From NCBI GenBank assembly GCA_002382975.1, contig DFTB01000006.1:248001-312000 (forward strand): a stretch of 64,000 nucleotides of DNA, given 5' to 3'. This DNA is from Fibrobacter sp. UBA4223. GTDB taxonomy: Bacteria > Fibrobacterota > Fibrobacteria > Fibrobacterales > Fibrobacteraceae. Position 1 is the first letter of the stretch. The number at the start of each line of letters is the position of its first letter. The notes below the pieces were generated by a model. The model was not told the origin of the DNA, searched no databases, and was given only the letters and a program-made list of their open reading frames with translations. Below, piece after piece: positions 21,193 through 30,728 of the stretch. Both the position numbers and the translations under genes were made by a program.

Positions 21193-22383
21193 ATGGCACA
21201 TTATCTCTTTACTTCTGAATCCGTGTCCAAGGGACATCCGGACAAAGTCTGCGACCAGATTTCGGACGCTATCCTCGACGCCTGCCTCGCCCAGGACCCG
21301 AACAGCCGCGTGGCTTGCGAAACGCTCGTGAACACGGGCCTCGTCGTGGTTTCCGGCGAAATCACCACCAAGGCTGTGATTGACTACCAGCAGATTGCCC
21401 GCAAGACCATCAAGGGTATCGGCTACGTGAATCCGGAACTCGCCTTCGACTACCAGGGCTGCTCCGTGCTCGTGGCTATGGACAAACAGTCCCCCGATAT
21501 CGCCCAGGGCGTGGACGCCAAGGCCGCCGACGGTAAGGAAGATGACAAGCAGGGCGCCGGTGACCAGGGCATGATGTTCGGTTACGCCGTGAACGAAACT
21601 AAGGAACTGATGCCGCTGCCCATCAGCCTCGCCCACAAGCTCATGGAAGAAATCCAGAACCTCCGCGAACAGGGCAAGATCAAGTGGCTGCGCCCGGATG
21701 CCAAGTCCCAGGTGACTGTTGAGTACGACGAAAACGACAAGCCCGTACGCGTGGACACCGTGGTTATCTCTACCCAGCACGACGAATTCGTGAAGGGCAA
21801 GCCGCTCTCCCACAAGCAGATCGAAAAGGAAATCATCGAGAAACTCATCAAGAAGGTGATCCCCGCCAAGCTTCTGGACAAGAATACCCGCTACCTGGTG
21901 AACCCCACAGGCAAGTTCGTGGTGGGTGGCCCCCACGGCGACTGCGGCCTCACCGGTCGTAAGATTATCGTGGACACCTACGGCGGCATGGGCCGTCACG
22001 GTGGTGGCGCATTCAGCGGCAAGGACCCGAGTAAGGTGGACCGCAGCGCCGCCTACGCCGCACGCTACGTGGCAAAGAACATCGTCGCAGCAGGCCTTGC
22101 CTACCGCTGCGAAGTGCAGCTCGCCTACGCTATCGGTTACTCCAAACCGGTGTCTGTTCTCGTGAACACCTTCGGCACGGGAAAAATCAGCGACCGCGAA
22201 ATCGAAGCCATTGTCGCGAAGAACTTCGACCTCTCCCCGGCTGGCATCGTGAAGATGCTCGACCTGAAGAAGCCTGGCTACCAGGCAACTGCCGCGCTTG
22301 GCCACTTCGGCCGCACGGGTGCTCGCTTCACGTGGGAAAAGACCGACAAGGCCGCAGCGTTGAAGAAAGCCGCTCGGCTCTAA
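21193..22383 (+). CDS. metK: S-adenosylmethionine synthase
   Basis: Makes SAM from methionine and ATP. 396 residues, normal length. ATP and metal sites [17 protein letters not shown] near the N-terminus, [12 protein letters not shown], and the glycine-rich loop region [21 protein letters not shown] with [19 protein letters not shown] are all intact. TAAGGAG precedes ATG by 6-7 bp. A strong terminator follows. Confidence 0.97.
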   Translation: MAHYLFTSESVSKGHPDKVCDQISDAILDACLAQDPNSRVACETLVNTGLVVVSGEITTKAVIDYQQIARKTIKGIGYVNPELAFDYQGCSVLVAMDKQSPDIAQGVDAKAADGKEDDKQGAGDQGMMFGYAVNETKELMPLPISLAHKLMEEIQNLREQGKIKWLRPDAKSQVTVEYDENDKPVRVDTVVISTQHDEFVKGKPLSHKQIEKEIIEKLIKKVIPAKLLDKNTRYLVNPTGKFVVGGPHGDCGLTGRKIIVDTYGGMGRHGGGAFSGKDPSKVDRSAAYAARYVAKNIVAAGLAYRCEVQLAYAIGYSKPVSVLVNTFGTGKISDREIEAIVAKNFDLSPAGIVKMLDLKKPGYQATAALGHFGRTGARFTWEKTDKAAALKKAARL

Positions 22384-22441
22384 CGCCGGCTAAAAACCTC
22401 CGGTAAAGCCACTCATATACCGGATCTTAAGACAAATTCAA

Positions 22442-22474
22442 AACCGCAGCTCAATCGAGCTGCGGTTCTTTTTT
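22442..22474 (+). terminator. Rho-independent terminator of metK
   Basis: AACCGCAGCTC (22442-22452) pairs perfectly with GAGCTGCGGTT (22457-22467) around AATC, followed by C and seven T. It abuts the end of the convergent GH27 gene. Confidence 0.9.
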
Positions 22475-24463
22475 TCACCTTCTTACTTGAAAGGCCATCC
22501 CGTTCTTTGAGCGGGCCAGGTAAACACCCCGTTCGGGAACAAGCGTTCGAACTTTCACCTGGACTTCCTGGACACTTGACGCATAGACCGTTCCGAAAAA
22601 GGCCCCATTCATCGAATACACGCGGAAAGCCTGCATGGGCTGTACACTATAGCGTAAGGCCGAAACGAAACCCGAAGGAGCTTCAGACTTCTTGTCGTCC
22701 GTGGGAGTTTTTTCTTTCGGATTGTCGGTGGGCGTCGAGGTTTTCTGTTCCTCCCCCTCTTCGCTATTTTCATCGGTGACGAATTCAATCCAATCTATAT
22801 CCATCCAATCGCCGGTTACCGTAAAGCGGAGGATGTGTTCGCCCTCGCTCAGGTCCACATTGACTTCCACCTCATTATACTCATCGTAGTTATCTTCACC
22901 GGAGGTGGCCTGCGGAACCTTGATTTCTTCGGTAATGTCCTTGCCATCCATGGACAGCTTGAAACTGGAGGTGCTATTGGCCGAAGCTACGGAGGCCTTC
23001 ATGGTGTAAATCCCTTTTTTGGCGATCGTCACGGAGTATTCCAGCCATTCGCCAGCCTGGTTATAACCTACGATATAGCGGTTTGCCTTCTTATAAATAT
23101 CTACGCCGGTTCCTTCACGGTAGCTTACACCGCCGTTCGTTTCGGCTCCATGGTCCAAAGCATCTTTTTCGTTGTAACTGATATTGCCCTGACCAATTCC
23201 GCTAATGTCGAAATCCTCCATCTCGATTTTACCCGGGATGGCAAAAGGAGCGTTGTTGAACGGCTGGCGAGGAACCGGTTTGATAATCAAGCGGAGCAGC
23301 GCCGAACCGTGGGGCGGAAGTTCTACGGATACACGGGAAAGGGAACCAAGGCTTTTCTTTTGCCAGGCATCGCGGACTTCCACTTCGCCCTCTACGCCAA
23401 TGTCAGCAAAGTTACATTCAACCGTTTGGGTAGATCCGTTATTGTTGAGAAGCGCTACGGCGACATCTCCATTACGCAAGGGCTTGGTCCAAACCTGTTT
23501 GCCATTTACATTAGAAATGCGGTGACCTTGAACACCCAGGGAATCTTGGTTAATGGCAATCATGTCCTTGTTCAGGTAGAGTTCCTTGGTTTCGTTACTC
23601 ATATTACGGACATCGGAACTAATCATGATAGGAGCGGCCATAATAGACCACATGGTCATCTGTGATTTTTGTTCGTCGTAAGAAAGACCTTTGTTTCCTA
23701 CCTCCAGCATATCCGGGTCGTTCCAGCTACCAGGCTGTGCAATTTCCCAGTATTTGTCGTTGGCATCGATGATATCATAAACGCCACGATACCACGAAGT
23801 AGAAATCCATTCAGGACCAATATCGAAGGTGGTACGCCAAAGGTTAGCGATTTTCGGCATCCAATCCTGATAACCCCAAGCACAAATGCTGAACACGATA
23901 GGTCGTCCAGAATTAAGGAGCGCTTTGGACATGCGAGTATAGTCTTCTTCCTGGTTTGATTTTTCGGCTGGATCACAGTTGTCGTATTTCCAGTAGTCAA
24001 CGCCCCATTCAGCCAGCTTTTTTGCGTCCTGTTCTTCGTGCATATAGGAACCGCTTTCGCTTTGCCAATTGCTATTGTAATGATGACAGGTGCGTTTACC
24101 GCGGTCACCATAAAGTCCAAACTTGAGCCCCTTTTTATGGACGTAATCGGCCATGGCCTTCATCCCGCTGGGGAATGTCTTTGGGTTGTTCTGGAGATTA
24201 CCATTGGCATCGCGTTTGGTATCCATCCAGTTGTCATCCAGGTTCAGGTAGATGTAGCCCGCATCCTTCAATCCGGAAGACACCATGGCATCCGCAATTT
24301 CCTTAATTTGGTTCTCGTTGATGTTCTCGTGGAACACGTTCCAGCTATTCCACCCCATAGGGGGAGTCTTCACCAAATCATTGACAGGTTGCGCCTGTGC
24401 CGAAATTGCGGCAAAAGCAGTCATAGCAAGCATCACGCGGCTCATATTCCTGATTTCAAACAT
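22475..24463 (-). CDS. Secreted GH27 alpha-galactosidase with CBM and C-terminal domain
   Basis: 662 residues. Signal peptide to about residue 25 (AISAQAQ). GH27 barrel with PPMGWNSWN (35-42), nucleophile Asp161 in YWKYDNC and acid/base Asp249 in SWNDPDM, then the C-terminal beta-sandwich. From about 406 a CBM6/35-like module (IPGKIEMEDFDISGIGQGN) and from about 590 an acidic/Lys linker (EEGEEQKTSTPTDN) lead to the ~70-residue C-terminal domain shared with its neighbours. It would remove alpha-galactose from galactomannan or similar. AAGGGG precedes ATG; it lies 24 bp after the GH43 gene, third in the operon. Confidence 0.92.
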   Translation of the reverse strand: MFEIRNMSRVMLAMTAFAAISAQAQPVNDLVKTPPMGWNSWNVFHENINENQIKEIADAMVSSGLKDAGYIYLNLDDNWMDTKRDANGNLQNNPKTFPSGMKAMADYVHKKGLKFGLYGDRGKRTCHHYNSNWQSESGSYMHEEQDAKKLAEWGVDYWKYDNCDPAEKSNQEEDYTRMSKALLNSGRPIVFSICAWGYQDWMPKIANLWRTTFDIGPEWISTSWYRGVYDIIDANDKYWEIAQPGSWNDPDMLEVGNKGLSYDEQKSQMTMWSIMAAPIMISSDVRNMSNETKELYLNKDMIAINQDSLGVQGHRISNVNGKQVWTKPLRNGDVAVALLNNNGSTQTVECNFADIGVEGEVEVRDAWQKKSLGSLSRVSVELPPHGSALLRLIIKPVPRQPFNNAPFAIPGKIEMEDFDISGIGQGNISYNEKDALDHGAETNGGVSYREGTGVDIYKKANRYIVGYNQAGEWLEYSVTIAKKGIYTMKASVASANSTSSFKLSMDGKDITEEIKVPQATSGEDNYDEYNEVEVNVDLSEGEHILRFTVTGDWMDIDWIEFVTDENSEEGEEQKTSTPTDNPKEKTPTDDKKSEAPSGFVSALRYSVQPMQAFRVYSMNGAFFGTVYASSVQEVQVKVRTLVPERGVYLARSKNGMAFQVRR

Positions 24464-24487
24464 TTTTCCCCTTCAAGGTTTTCACCT

Positions 24488-26860
24488 TTATTCGTTCACC
24501 ATAAAGCGGTGAACCATTCCATTCCTAGACTTCACCAAATAAACGCCCTTCGAAGGAGCCATCCCGCGGACCTTCGCCAGAGCCTCGGCAATTCCTGCTG
24601 CATTCACCGTTCCCACAAGCATTCCGTTCAAGGAATACACGCGATAGCTCTGGGCGGCCGGCACATTGTAAAGGATATTGCCTGCAATGGCGGCGCTTTC
24701 CTTAGAATCGCCCTTCTTGTCACCCGATTCAGACTTTTTGTCTCCCGTCTTGGTAGAATCCAATTTTGTTTCGGAGGAACTTTCACCGCTATCGCCATCA
24801 ATGCTGAACTCAATCCAGTCTACATTCACGTAGTTTCCGACAATTTCCACCTTGAGCACATGCTCACCTGCAGAGATGCTCTTCGTTTTTGCCGAAACCG
24901 CCATATAGGTAGACCAATCCGCACCCTGTTCGGCGATGATATCATCGGTAATGGCTTCACCATCGATATACAGCTTGACGCCTGCGTTTTCAGAAGACGT
25001 GGCCATGTTCACCCGAACATCGTACTCTCCAGCCTTATCCGCCTTTACCGTGTACCGCAGCCATTCACCTTCCTGGGTATACCCGATGGCATAACCCTTC
25101 GAGAGGTCTTCATCGTCAATAGCCACAATGTCTACACCGTCGGTACGGTACGTCTTACCCTGATTAGCGCCATCCTTGTCGTAATAGGCACGACCGGACT
25201 TGCCCACATCGTAATTCTCGATTTCAATCTTACCGGGAAGTTTTGCCACCACGTCCTTATACGGGGTCGGAGGAGTCTCATCCTGATCCAGGTAGATTTC
25301 GTCATTCTCGTCGACGCCTATCTTGAACCAGTCAAAATCGGCATAGCCCCCCGCCTGCTTAGTCGCAAAGTTGAAGAGTCCAAAGCGATAACCCACGAAC
25401 ATGTGGAGGCTAAAATTCAAACTGACATTGTTGCCGATCTTGGTCCAAGAACTTCCATCAGTACTATAGTAGAACGAAGCAGTTCCGCGGTCATTCGACA
25501 AGTCAAAATCTACCCGCAGATAAACCATTGAACCTGAAATCGGAGCGCTTGCTTTCTGACTATCGCCCTTTTCGTCACCGCTATACATCACCACTTTATA
25601 GCTACCGCTTTCCTTGGCCAAGGCCACAAAGCCCTTATCATCCTGCAACGCCACAAGACCCGCAATGTCGCCATCCTTCATGCCGGAACCGTCCACAAGC
25701 GTACGTCCCGAGCACTTTGGGCCAAAGGTGCGCATCGTAAGCGTATTCTTTGCATTCTGCACGCGAGTGTCGGTGCGACTCGTGGTAATACGGTAATGTC
25801 CCGGATTAGCCGTGAGACTCCAATTCTTGTTGTCAGGATTGTGGTTGAACTGCCATTCTAGAGGAAGGGTTTCAGAATCAAAGTCATCACTAGTAACCAT
25901 GCCATAGCCGGGAATCGGCGAATTCGGCAAGTCGATTGTAGAGGGTGCCTTGGAACCGCTGGTAGGCACGGGCCAACCATCTTTCCATTCCATCGGGACC
26001 AGGTGCGCCAAACGGCCAACCGGACCGGAGTCACGGAACAACAGGGCATACCACTTATTATCGGGCGTATTAAAAATACCACCCTGTGCTACACCGTTGT
26101 CGGACAAAAAGTACCTTCCGCTATATCCAGAGAGCAGATTCTTAGAACGGTAAACAATTTCGCTACGACTTTTGCCGGCCGGCCAAGAAATAGTAAACAG
26201 GTAATACTCCCCGTTCACCTTTTCCATGTGAGAGCCTTCTTGCTGAACATAGTAATCTCCCTGCGCACCAGACTTTCCGGTCACCTGGTTGACACTCACG
26301 CCGCCGAGTTTGCCACTCTTGCCGCCCTGTTTGACGCCGCTGGCATCGTCGTTCAGCTGCACGTAGCTGATCTGGTCTCCGCTGCCGTAAAAAACCCAGG
26401 CAGTACCGTCGTCATCGAAAAACAGCGACGGATCGTGGTAAAAAGGAAGATGAACTTCGGTCCACGGGCCATTTTCCACATCGGCAGTCTTGTAAAGGTA
26501 GGTCGTCATTGTCGTATAAGACGGAGTCAGTACATAGAAATAGCCATCCCGATAACGGATGCTTGACGCCCAGGAGCCCTTACCGTAGGCATCCTGACCG
26601 CCATTCAGGTTCATTTTGTCATTATCAACAAGCGTCTGGTAGGCATAGCCCACCGTGCGCCACTGGGCCAAATCCGTGCTCTTGAAGACGGGCACGCCCG
26701 GGGCAAAGTGCATGGTCGTCGTCACCATGTAGTAAGCGTCGTCAACGCGGACAATCGAGGGGTCCGGGCTATCGACGTACATAATCGGATTATTGACGGT
26801 CACTGCATAAGCCGCAGAGGCGAACGCCAGAGCTATACCAATCCCATTCAGCCATTTCAT
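24488..26860 (-). CDS. Secreted GH43 xylosidase/arabinofuranosidase with CBM6 and C-terminal domain
   Basis: 790 residues with a signal peptide (ALAFASAAYA). The five-bladed propeller carries the GH43 catalytic set: base Asp33 (DSPDPS), pKa modulator Asp143 (YHDPSLFFDDDG) and acid Glu208 (VQQEGSHM). A second beta-sandwich (about 325-540, ending AGGYADFDWFKIG) resembles the DUF1349-type C-terminal domain of subfamily-12-like enzymes. Then a CBM6 module (about 560-695) and a Ser/Lys/Gly linker before the shared C-terminal domain (YRVYSLNGMLVGT...GVYLVKS). Xylose versus arabinose specificity is not resolved by sequence inspection. Confidence 0.9.
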   Translation of the reverse strand: MKWLNGIGIALAFASAAYAVTVNNPIMYVDSPDPSIVRVDDAYYMVTTTMHFAPGVPVFKSTDLAQWRTVGYAYQTLVDNDKMNLNGGQDAYGKGSWASSIRYRDGYFYVLTPSYTTMTTYLYKTADVENGPWTEVHLPFYHDPSLFFDDDGTAWVFYGSGDQISYVQLNDDASGVKQGGKSGKLGGVSVNQVTGKSGAQGDYYVQQEGSHMEKVNGEYYLFTISWPAGKSRSEIVYRSKNLLSGYSGRYFLSDNGVAQGGIFNTPDNKWYALLFRDSGPVGRLAHLVPMEWKDGWPVPTSGSKAPSTIDLPNSPIPGYGMVTSDDFDSETLPLEWQFNHNPDNKNWSLTANPGHYRITTSRTDTRVQNAKNTLTMRTFGPKCSGRTLVDGSGMKDGDIAGLVALQDDKGFVALAKESGSYKVVMYSGDEKGDSQKASAPISGSMVYLRVDFDLSNDRGTASFYYSTDGSSWTKIGNNVSLNFSLHMFVGYRFGLFNFATKQAGGYADFDWFKIGVDENDEIYLDQDETPPTPYKDVVAKLPGKIEIENYDVGKSGRAYYDKDGANQGKTYRTDGVDIVAIDDEDLSKGYAIGYTQEGEWLRYTVKADKAGEYDVRVNMATSSENAGVKLYIDGEAITDDIIAEQGADWSTYMAVSAKTKSISAGEHVLKVEIVGNYVNVDWIEFSIDGDSGESSSETKLDSTKTGDKKSESGDKKGDSKESAAIAGNILYNVPAAQSYRVYSLNGMLVGTVNAAGIAEALAKVRGMAPSKGVYLVKSRNGMVHRFMVNE

Positions 26861-26887
26861 ATTCTTTTCCCTTCCCTAATCTTCTTT

Positions 26888-29110
26888 CTATTTTCCGTTC
26901 ACAATCACCTTCTGCAGCATGGAGCTATTCCTGACCCTAGACCGCACAAAGTAAATTCCATTTGCAAAACCAGCCTGCTTCAGCGCAAAGGACAAATCCC
27001 TCGACGAGAATATGACGCCATCGATACGGCCTAGGCGCTTGCCCGTCAAACTGAACACGTCGTAACAGGCAGCCCGCTGCAAAAGTCCAAATTCATCAAT
27101 AGAAACCAAGCCCTGTTTTTCTTCGGAGGTCTTCTTAGGTTCTTCACCCTTTTTCTCCTGAGCAAGAGAATCTTTCTTATCTTCTGCAACAGGAACATCG
27201 GGATTGGTAAACTGGAGCCAGTCCACATTCAGGTATGCTCCCGTAATCAGGAGCTTGAGCACGTGTTCACCCTTCGTGAGTTCCGCGGAACCTATTTCCA
27301 CTTCCTTGTAGACATTGAATTTCTCTTCGTCGGTTTTCAGGCCCGTAAGCGATGCCGTAATGGGTTCATCATCAATAAACAACTGAAGTCCCGCTGTTTC
27401 AAAAGGGGTCGCCACATTCGCTGTGATATCGTACTTGGCATTGGCGGCGACATTCACGGTGTACTCCACCCATTCATCCGCTTGCGTGTAACCGATGGCA
27501 TAACCCGTGCAGGCCACATCACCGCACTTGGAATCGCTAATGTCGACCACGTCGACTTCGTCTTCGCGGTAGGCCTTGCCCTGGTTTTCGCGATCGTTGT
27601 CGTAAAAGGCCTTGTTGTGGCCACCCTCGTCGTAGTTTTCGGCCTCGATCTTGCCCGGAACTGTCGCGACAGTGCCCTTGTAAGGAGTCTGGGCCACAGC
27701 AATCTTGTCACTTTCCATGTACCAGTAGTCAAAATCGAAACCGCCCTGCTTTACCACAAAGAACAGGTCATCGACACCGGCAGCGTTTTCTACATCAAAG
27801 GAATTTTCTTCCCACTTGGAACCTGCGGGCACATTGATGGAAGCGAGGAGCGCCCCGGTCTCAGAACCGGCATGTACTTCGAGCTTGCCGCCGTTACCCT
27901 TGGTGCAAATGATAATGCGGTCAGCACCATCGCCCATATCTACTGAGCGCACCTTGGTGTAGAACCCGCTGTTCATATTGGTGAGGTAAACGGAACCGTT
28001 AGAAACTGCCACATGATTGATTATCGTGTAGTTACCGCCATCAGGATCTGCCGGCTTGCTGACCGTCATGCCGCCCACCCAGGCCTTGGTCTCGGCTTCT
28101 ACACGGGTAAACGGATCCAGGTTCTTGATGGGCTTTTTCACGCCATCGTTGGTGGACTTGATAGTCGGAATAGAACCGTCAGCGTTCCAAGTGAATTCTT
28201 CAATCGCAGTAGAGCGACTATAACCTCCACCGCTTATGTTCTTCTGATTATGGTAAAAGAAAAAGCTGCGGCCCTTGAAATCAATAAGCCCGGAGTGATT
28301 CGTGAACGCAGTATTGTTCCCCTGGTCCATGATGACTCCTCTCCATGTCCACGGGCCTGTCGGGCTGTCGCTAGTGGAATACGAAATTTTCTCAGGAACG
28401 CCGTGGGAGGCGTAAATCATGTAGTAAGTCTTGCCGCGCTTGTGAATCCACGGGCCTTCGGTGTAAGCAGATGCCGAGCAACCATTATTGTCGCAATGTT
28501 TCGGTCCAAAACCCGCCTCCGTCATTTCGGTCACATGAACCTGTCCGTCAATCTCTATCATGTTTTCCTTGAGCTTGGCATAATAGAGCTTCGGGTTACC
28601 CCAGTAAAGGTAGGCCTGGCCGTCATCATCGATCCAAACGGTAGGGTCAATGTAGTCCCAATTGGGGCCAGCTAGGTGTTTGCCGTTCAAAGCGTCCTTA
28701 AACGGGCCTTCGGGCCTGTCGGCCACGGCCACGTTAATAGCGCGCCCGCCTGATGTAGCATCCACCGTCACGTAGTAATAATACTTGCCGTTGCGACGCA
28801 CAACTTGTGCCGCCCAGTCGCCGTTCTTCTTGGCATTTCCGCCAAAATCTTCGTTAGAAAGGATGAGTGTACCACGGTCGGTCCAGTTTACCATATCGGT
28901 GGTGCAGGAAACGCGCCAACCATGCATGGTAAAGAAATGGCCTCCCTCGTCGTTACCAGTGTACACGCACACCGTATCGCCGAACACCACAGGGGCAGGG
29001 TCCGGAGAATAGTATGTCTGAATAATGGGATTTTCGGCAAAAACAGCCGAAACAAGGCAGAAACCCACAAAAAAAGGCAATTTTTTGGCGATTTTCGCTA
29101 CAACCATCAA
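26888..29110 (-). CDS. Secreted GH43 enzyme with two carbohydrate-binding modules and C-terminal domain
   Basis: 740 residues, signal peptide FFVGFCLVSAVFA. GH43 catalytic residues: Asp37 (YYSPDPAP), Asp155 (WDYIDPTVWIDDDG), Glu218 (AYTEGPW). Two CBM6-like modules follow: one from about residue 332 (FTRVEAETKAWVGGM) and one from about 480 (VPGKIEAENYDEGG). The second is close to the CBM6 of the first gene of the window. A Lys/Glu linker (EEPKKTSEEKQ) precedes the shared C-terminal domain (YDVFSLTGKRLGR). Likely arabinan/arabinoxylan debranching. First gene of the GH43-GH43-GH27 operon. Confidence 0.9.
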   Translation of the reverse strand: MMVVAKIAKKLPFFVGFCLVSAVFAENPIIQTYYSPDPAPVVFGDTVCVYTGNDEGGHFFTMHGWRVSCTTDMVNWTDRGTLILSNEDFGGNAKKNGDWAAQVVRRNGKYYYYVTVDATSGGRAINVAVADRPEGPFKDALNGKHLAGPNWDYIDPTVWIDDDGQAYLYWGNPKLYYAKLKENMIEIDGQVHVTEMTEAGFGPKHCDNNGCSASAYTEGPWIHKRGKTYYMIYASHGVPEKISYSTSDSPTGPWTWRGVIMDQGNNTAFTNHSGLIDFKGRSFFFYHNQKNISGGGYSRSTAIEEFTWNADGSIPTIKSTNDGVKKPIKNLDPFTRVEAETKAWVGGMTVSKPADPDGGNYTIINHVAVSNGSVYLTNMNSGFYTKVRSVDMGDGADRIIICTKGNGGKLEVHAGSETGALLASINVPAGSKWEENSFDVENAAGVDDLFFVVKQGGFDFDYWYMESDKIAVAQTPYKGTVATVPGKIEAENYDEGGHNKAFYDNDRENQGKAYREDEVDVVDISDSKCGDVACTGYAIGYTQADEWVEYTVNVAANAKYDITANVATPFETAGLQLFIDDEPITASLTGLKTDEEKFNVYKEVEIGSAELTKGEHVLKLLITGAYLNVDWLQFTNPDVPVAEDKKDSLAQEKKGEEPKKTSEEKQGLVSIDEFGLLQRAACYDVFSLTGKRLGRIDGVIFSSRDLSFALKQAGFANGIYFVRSRVRNSSMLQKVIVNGK

Positions 29111-29265
29111 CTCATCCCTTTTTTAGCCGAAAAACGGCTTTTTCACCAAACAAAAAATACCTCTCCCGAAGGGGAAATAGCATGTTCGGAGCAAATGTCC
29201 TATGGATAAGTTGTCAACACCCTAAAAATTTACATAGGGTACAAAAATTGGCATTTTGGAGTAAT
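29111..29265. other. Upstream region of the GH43-GH43-GH27 operon
   Basis: 155 bp between the ABC transporter operon and the GH operon, both on the reverse strand. On that strand a TTGACA (29216-29211) is visible, without a clear -10 at 17 bp. A small hairpin AGCCG/CGGCT (29125-29139) lies just before the AAGGGATGAG ribosome site of the GH43 gene and could affect its translation; on the forward strand it is followed by TTTT. Promoter placement is uncertain. Confidence 0.35.
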
Positions 29266-30072
29266 TTACGCGTTTGTAAAGCGACTCAGGAACTGTGCCA
29301 GGCGCTCGTTGCCCGATTTGCGGAACACGTGGTCGGGGGTTCCCTGCTCCACGATGACACCGCCGTCCATGAAGATGACCTTGTCGGCCACGTCGCGGGC
29401 AAAGGCCATCTCGTGGGTCACGATGACCATGGTCATCTTGTCTTCGGCAAGCTTCTTGATAATCTTGAGCACTTCGCCGGTGAGTTCCGGGTCCAGCGCT
29501 GAGGTCGGCTCGTCAAAGAAAAGAATCTTCGGGTTCATCGCGAGGGCGCGGGCAATGGACACGCGCTGCTGCTGGCCACCGCTGAGCTCGCAGGGGTAAG
29601 CCTTTTCCTTGCCCTCAAGGCCCATGCGTTTGAGCAAGAATTGACCCTTCGCACGGGCATCTTTGCGTTCGTCTCCCAGCACACGCACCGGAGCGAGGCA
29701 AAGGTTCTGGAGCACCGTCAGGTGCGGGAACAAGTTGAAGTTCTGGAACACGAGTCCCGTAGAAAGGCGAATTTCACGAAGCGTTTTAGCCGGAGCATAC
29801 TTGACTGCCGGGCCCTTCGCCGAAACGCCAGGCACTACCATGTCCTTGCCGTCGACCTGCACCAGGCCGCCGTCAACCGTTTCGAGCTGGGTAAGGCAAC
29901 GCAAAAGCGTGCTCTTGCCGGAACCGCTGGGCCCGATAATCGAGAGCACCTCGCCTGCCTTCAGATCAAAAGAAATATCCTTGAGCACATGCAAGTCGCC
30001 AAAGGACTTCTTGACGTGTTCTACCTTGAGGATCGGCGCAGATTCATTCATATTTTCCATTCCACGCCTCAC
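29266..30072 (-). CDS. Polar amino-acid ABC transporter, ATP-binding protein (GlnQ-type)
   Basis: ATPase subunit of an importer for polar amino acids, at the inner face of the membrane. 268 residues with Walker A GPSGSGKST, signature LSGGQQQR, Walker B KILFFDEPTSALDPE and the switch histidine in MVIVTHEM. A GTG at 30072 overlaps the permease stop (GTGA); in-frame ATGs at 30060 and 30051 (MNESAPILKVEHV) are alternative starts and the last fits the family best. Last gene of a binding protein-permease-ATPase operon. Confidence 0.92.
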   Translation of the reverse strand: MRRGMENMNESAPILKVEHVKKSFGDLHVLKDISFDLKAGEVLSIIGPSGSGKSTLLRCLTQLETVDGGLVQVDGKDMVVPGVSAKGPAVKYAPAKTLREIRLSTGLVFQNFNLFPHLTVLQNLCLAPVRVLGDERKDARAKGQFLLKRMGLEGKEKAYPCELSGGQQQRVSIARALAMNPKILFFDEPTSALDPELTGEVLKIIKKLAEDKMTMVIVTHEMAFARDVADKVIFMDGGVIVEQGTPDHVFRKSGNERLAQFLSRFTNA

Positions 30073-30728
30073 TTATAGTAATTGAGCTTGCGTTCCACGT
30101 AGGCAAAAAGCACGCTCAGCAAAAGGTTCGCCACATAGTAGAATACGCCCGCCACGAACAGCGGGTAAATGCTCGCATAAGCCGCCTGCTGTTTCTTGGC
30201 CAGCGCAAAAAGTTCCGTCACCGCAATCACCTGCGCAAGGGAGGTGTCCTTCACCAGGGTGATGACTTCGTTGGCGCTGGCGGGAACCACGCGCTTCACC
30301 ACCTGCGGGAGAATAATACGGAAGAACGTCTGCGTGCGGGTCATGCCCAGCATGTAGGCCGCCTCGTACTGCCCCTTGGATATGGACTGGATACCGCCGC
30401 GGAAAATTTCGGCAAAGTAGGCCGCATAGTTTATCGAAAACGCCACGATTACCGCCGGGAAGCGGTCAAACGAAAAATCCACGCCCGCATATTCGCTCAG
30501 GTAGTAGGAGCCAAAGTAAATCGCCACAATCTGGAGCAGCAAAGGGGTGCCGCGCATCACCGAGATGTAGAACGACACCGGGTAACGCACCACGCGCCAC
30601 TTGCTCATCTTGAGGACTGCGATGAGCAGGCCCAGCGGAATCGAGAACAGGAGCGTAAGCCCGAAAATGGCGAGCGTCGTGCAGAAGCCGCCCCAGAGAA
30701 TCGGCAAAAGCGTTGACAGTTCCGACAT
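30069..30728 (-). CDS. Polar amino-acid ABC transporter, permease
   Basis: 219 residues from ATG 30728 (MSELSTLLPILWGGF). It is a HisM/GlnP-family permease with about five transmembrane helices and the EAA loop (EAAYMLGMTRTQTFFRIILPQ) that docks the ATPase. The start overlaps the binding-protein stop by one base (TAATG), showing translational coupling; a start 5 codons earlier would overlap the upstream gene more. Confidence 0.9.
   Translation of the reverse strand: MSELSTLLPILWGGFCTTLAIFGLTLLFSIPLGLLIAVLKMSKWRVVRYPVSFYISVMRGTPLLLQIVAIYFGSYYLSEYAGVDFSFDRFPAVIVAFSINYAAYFAEIFRGGIQSISKGQYEAAYMLGMTRTQTFFRIILPQVVKRVVPASANEVITLVKDTSLAQVIAVTELFALAKKQQAAYASIYPLFVAGVFYYVANLLLSVLFAYVERKLNYYK

Noticed and set aside
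21145..22305. 386-codon frame opposite metK
   Set aside because: Antisense to a complete, conserved gene; composition is that of a shadow frame (His/Val/Asp-rich).
24038..25531. 497-codon frame opposite the GH27 and GH43 genes
   Set aside because: Spans the junction of two real reverse-strand genes and resembles no protein.
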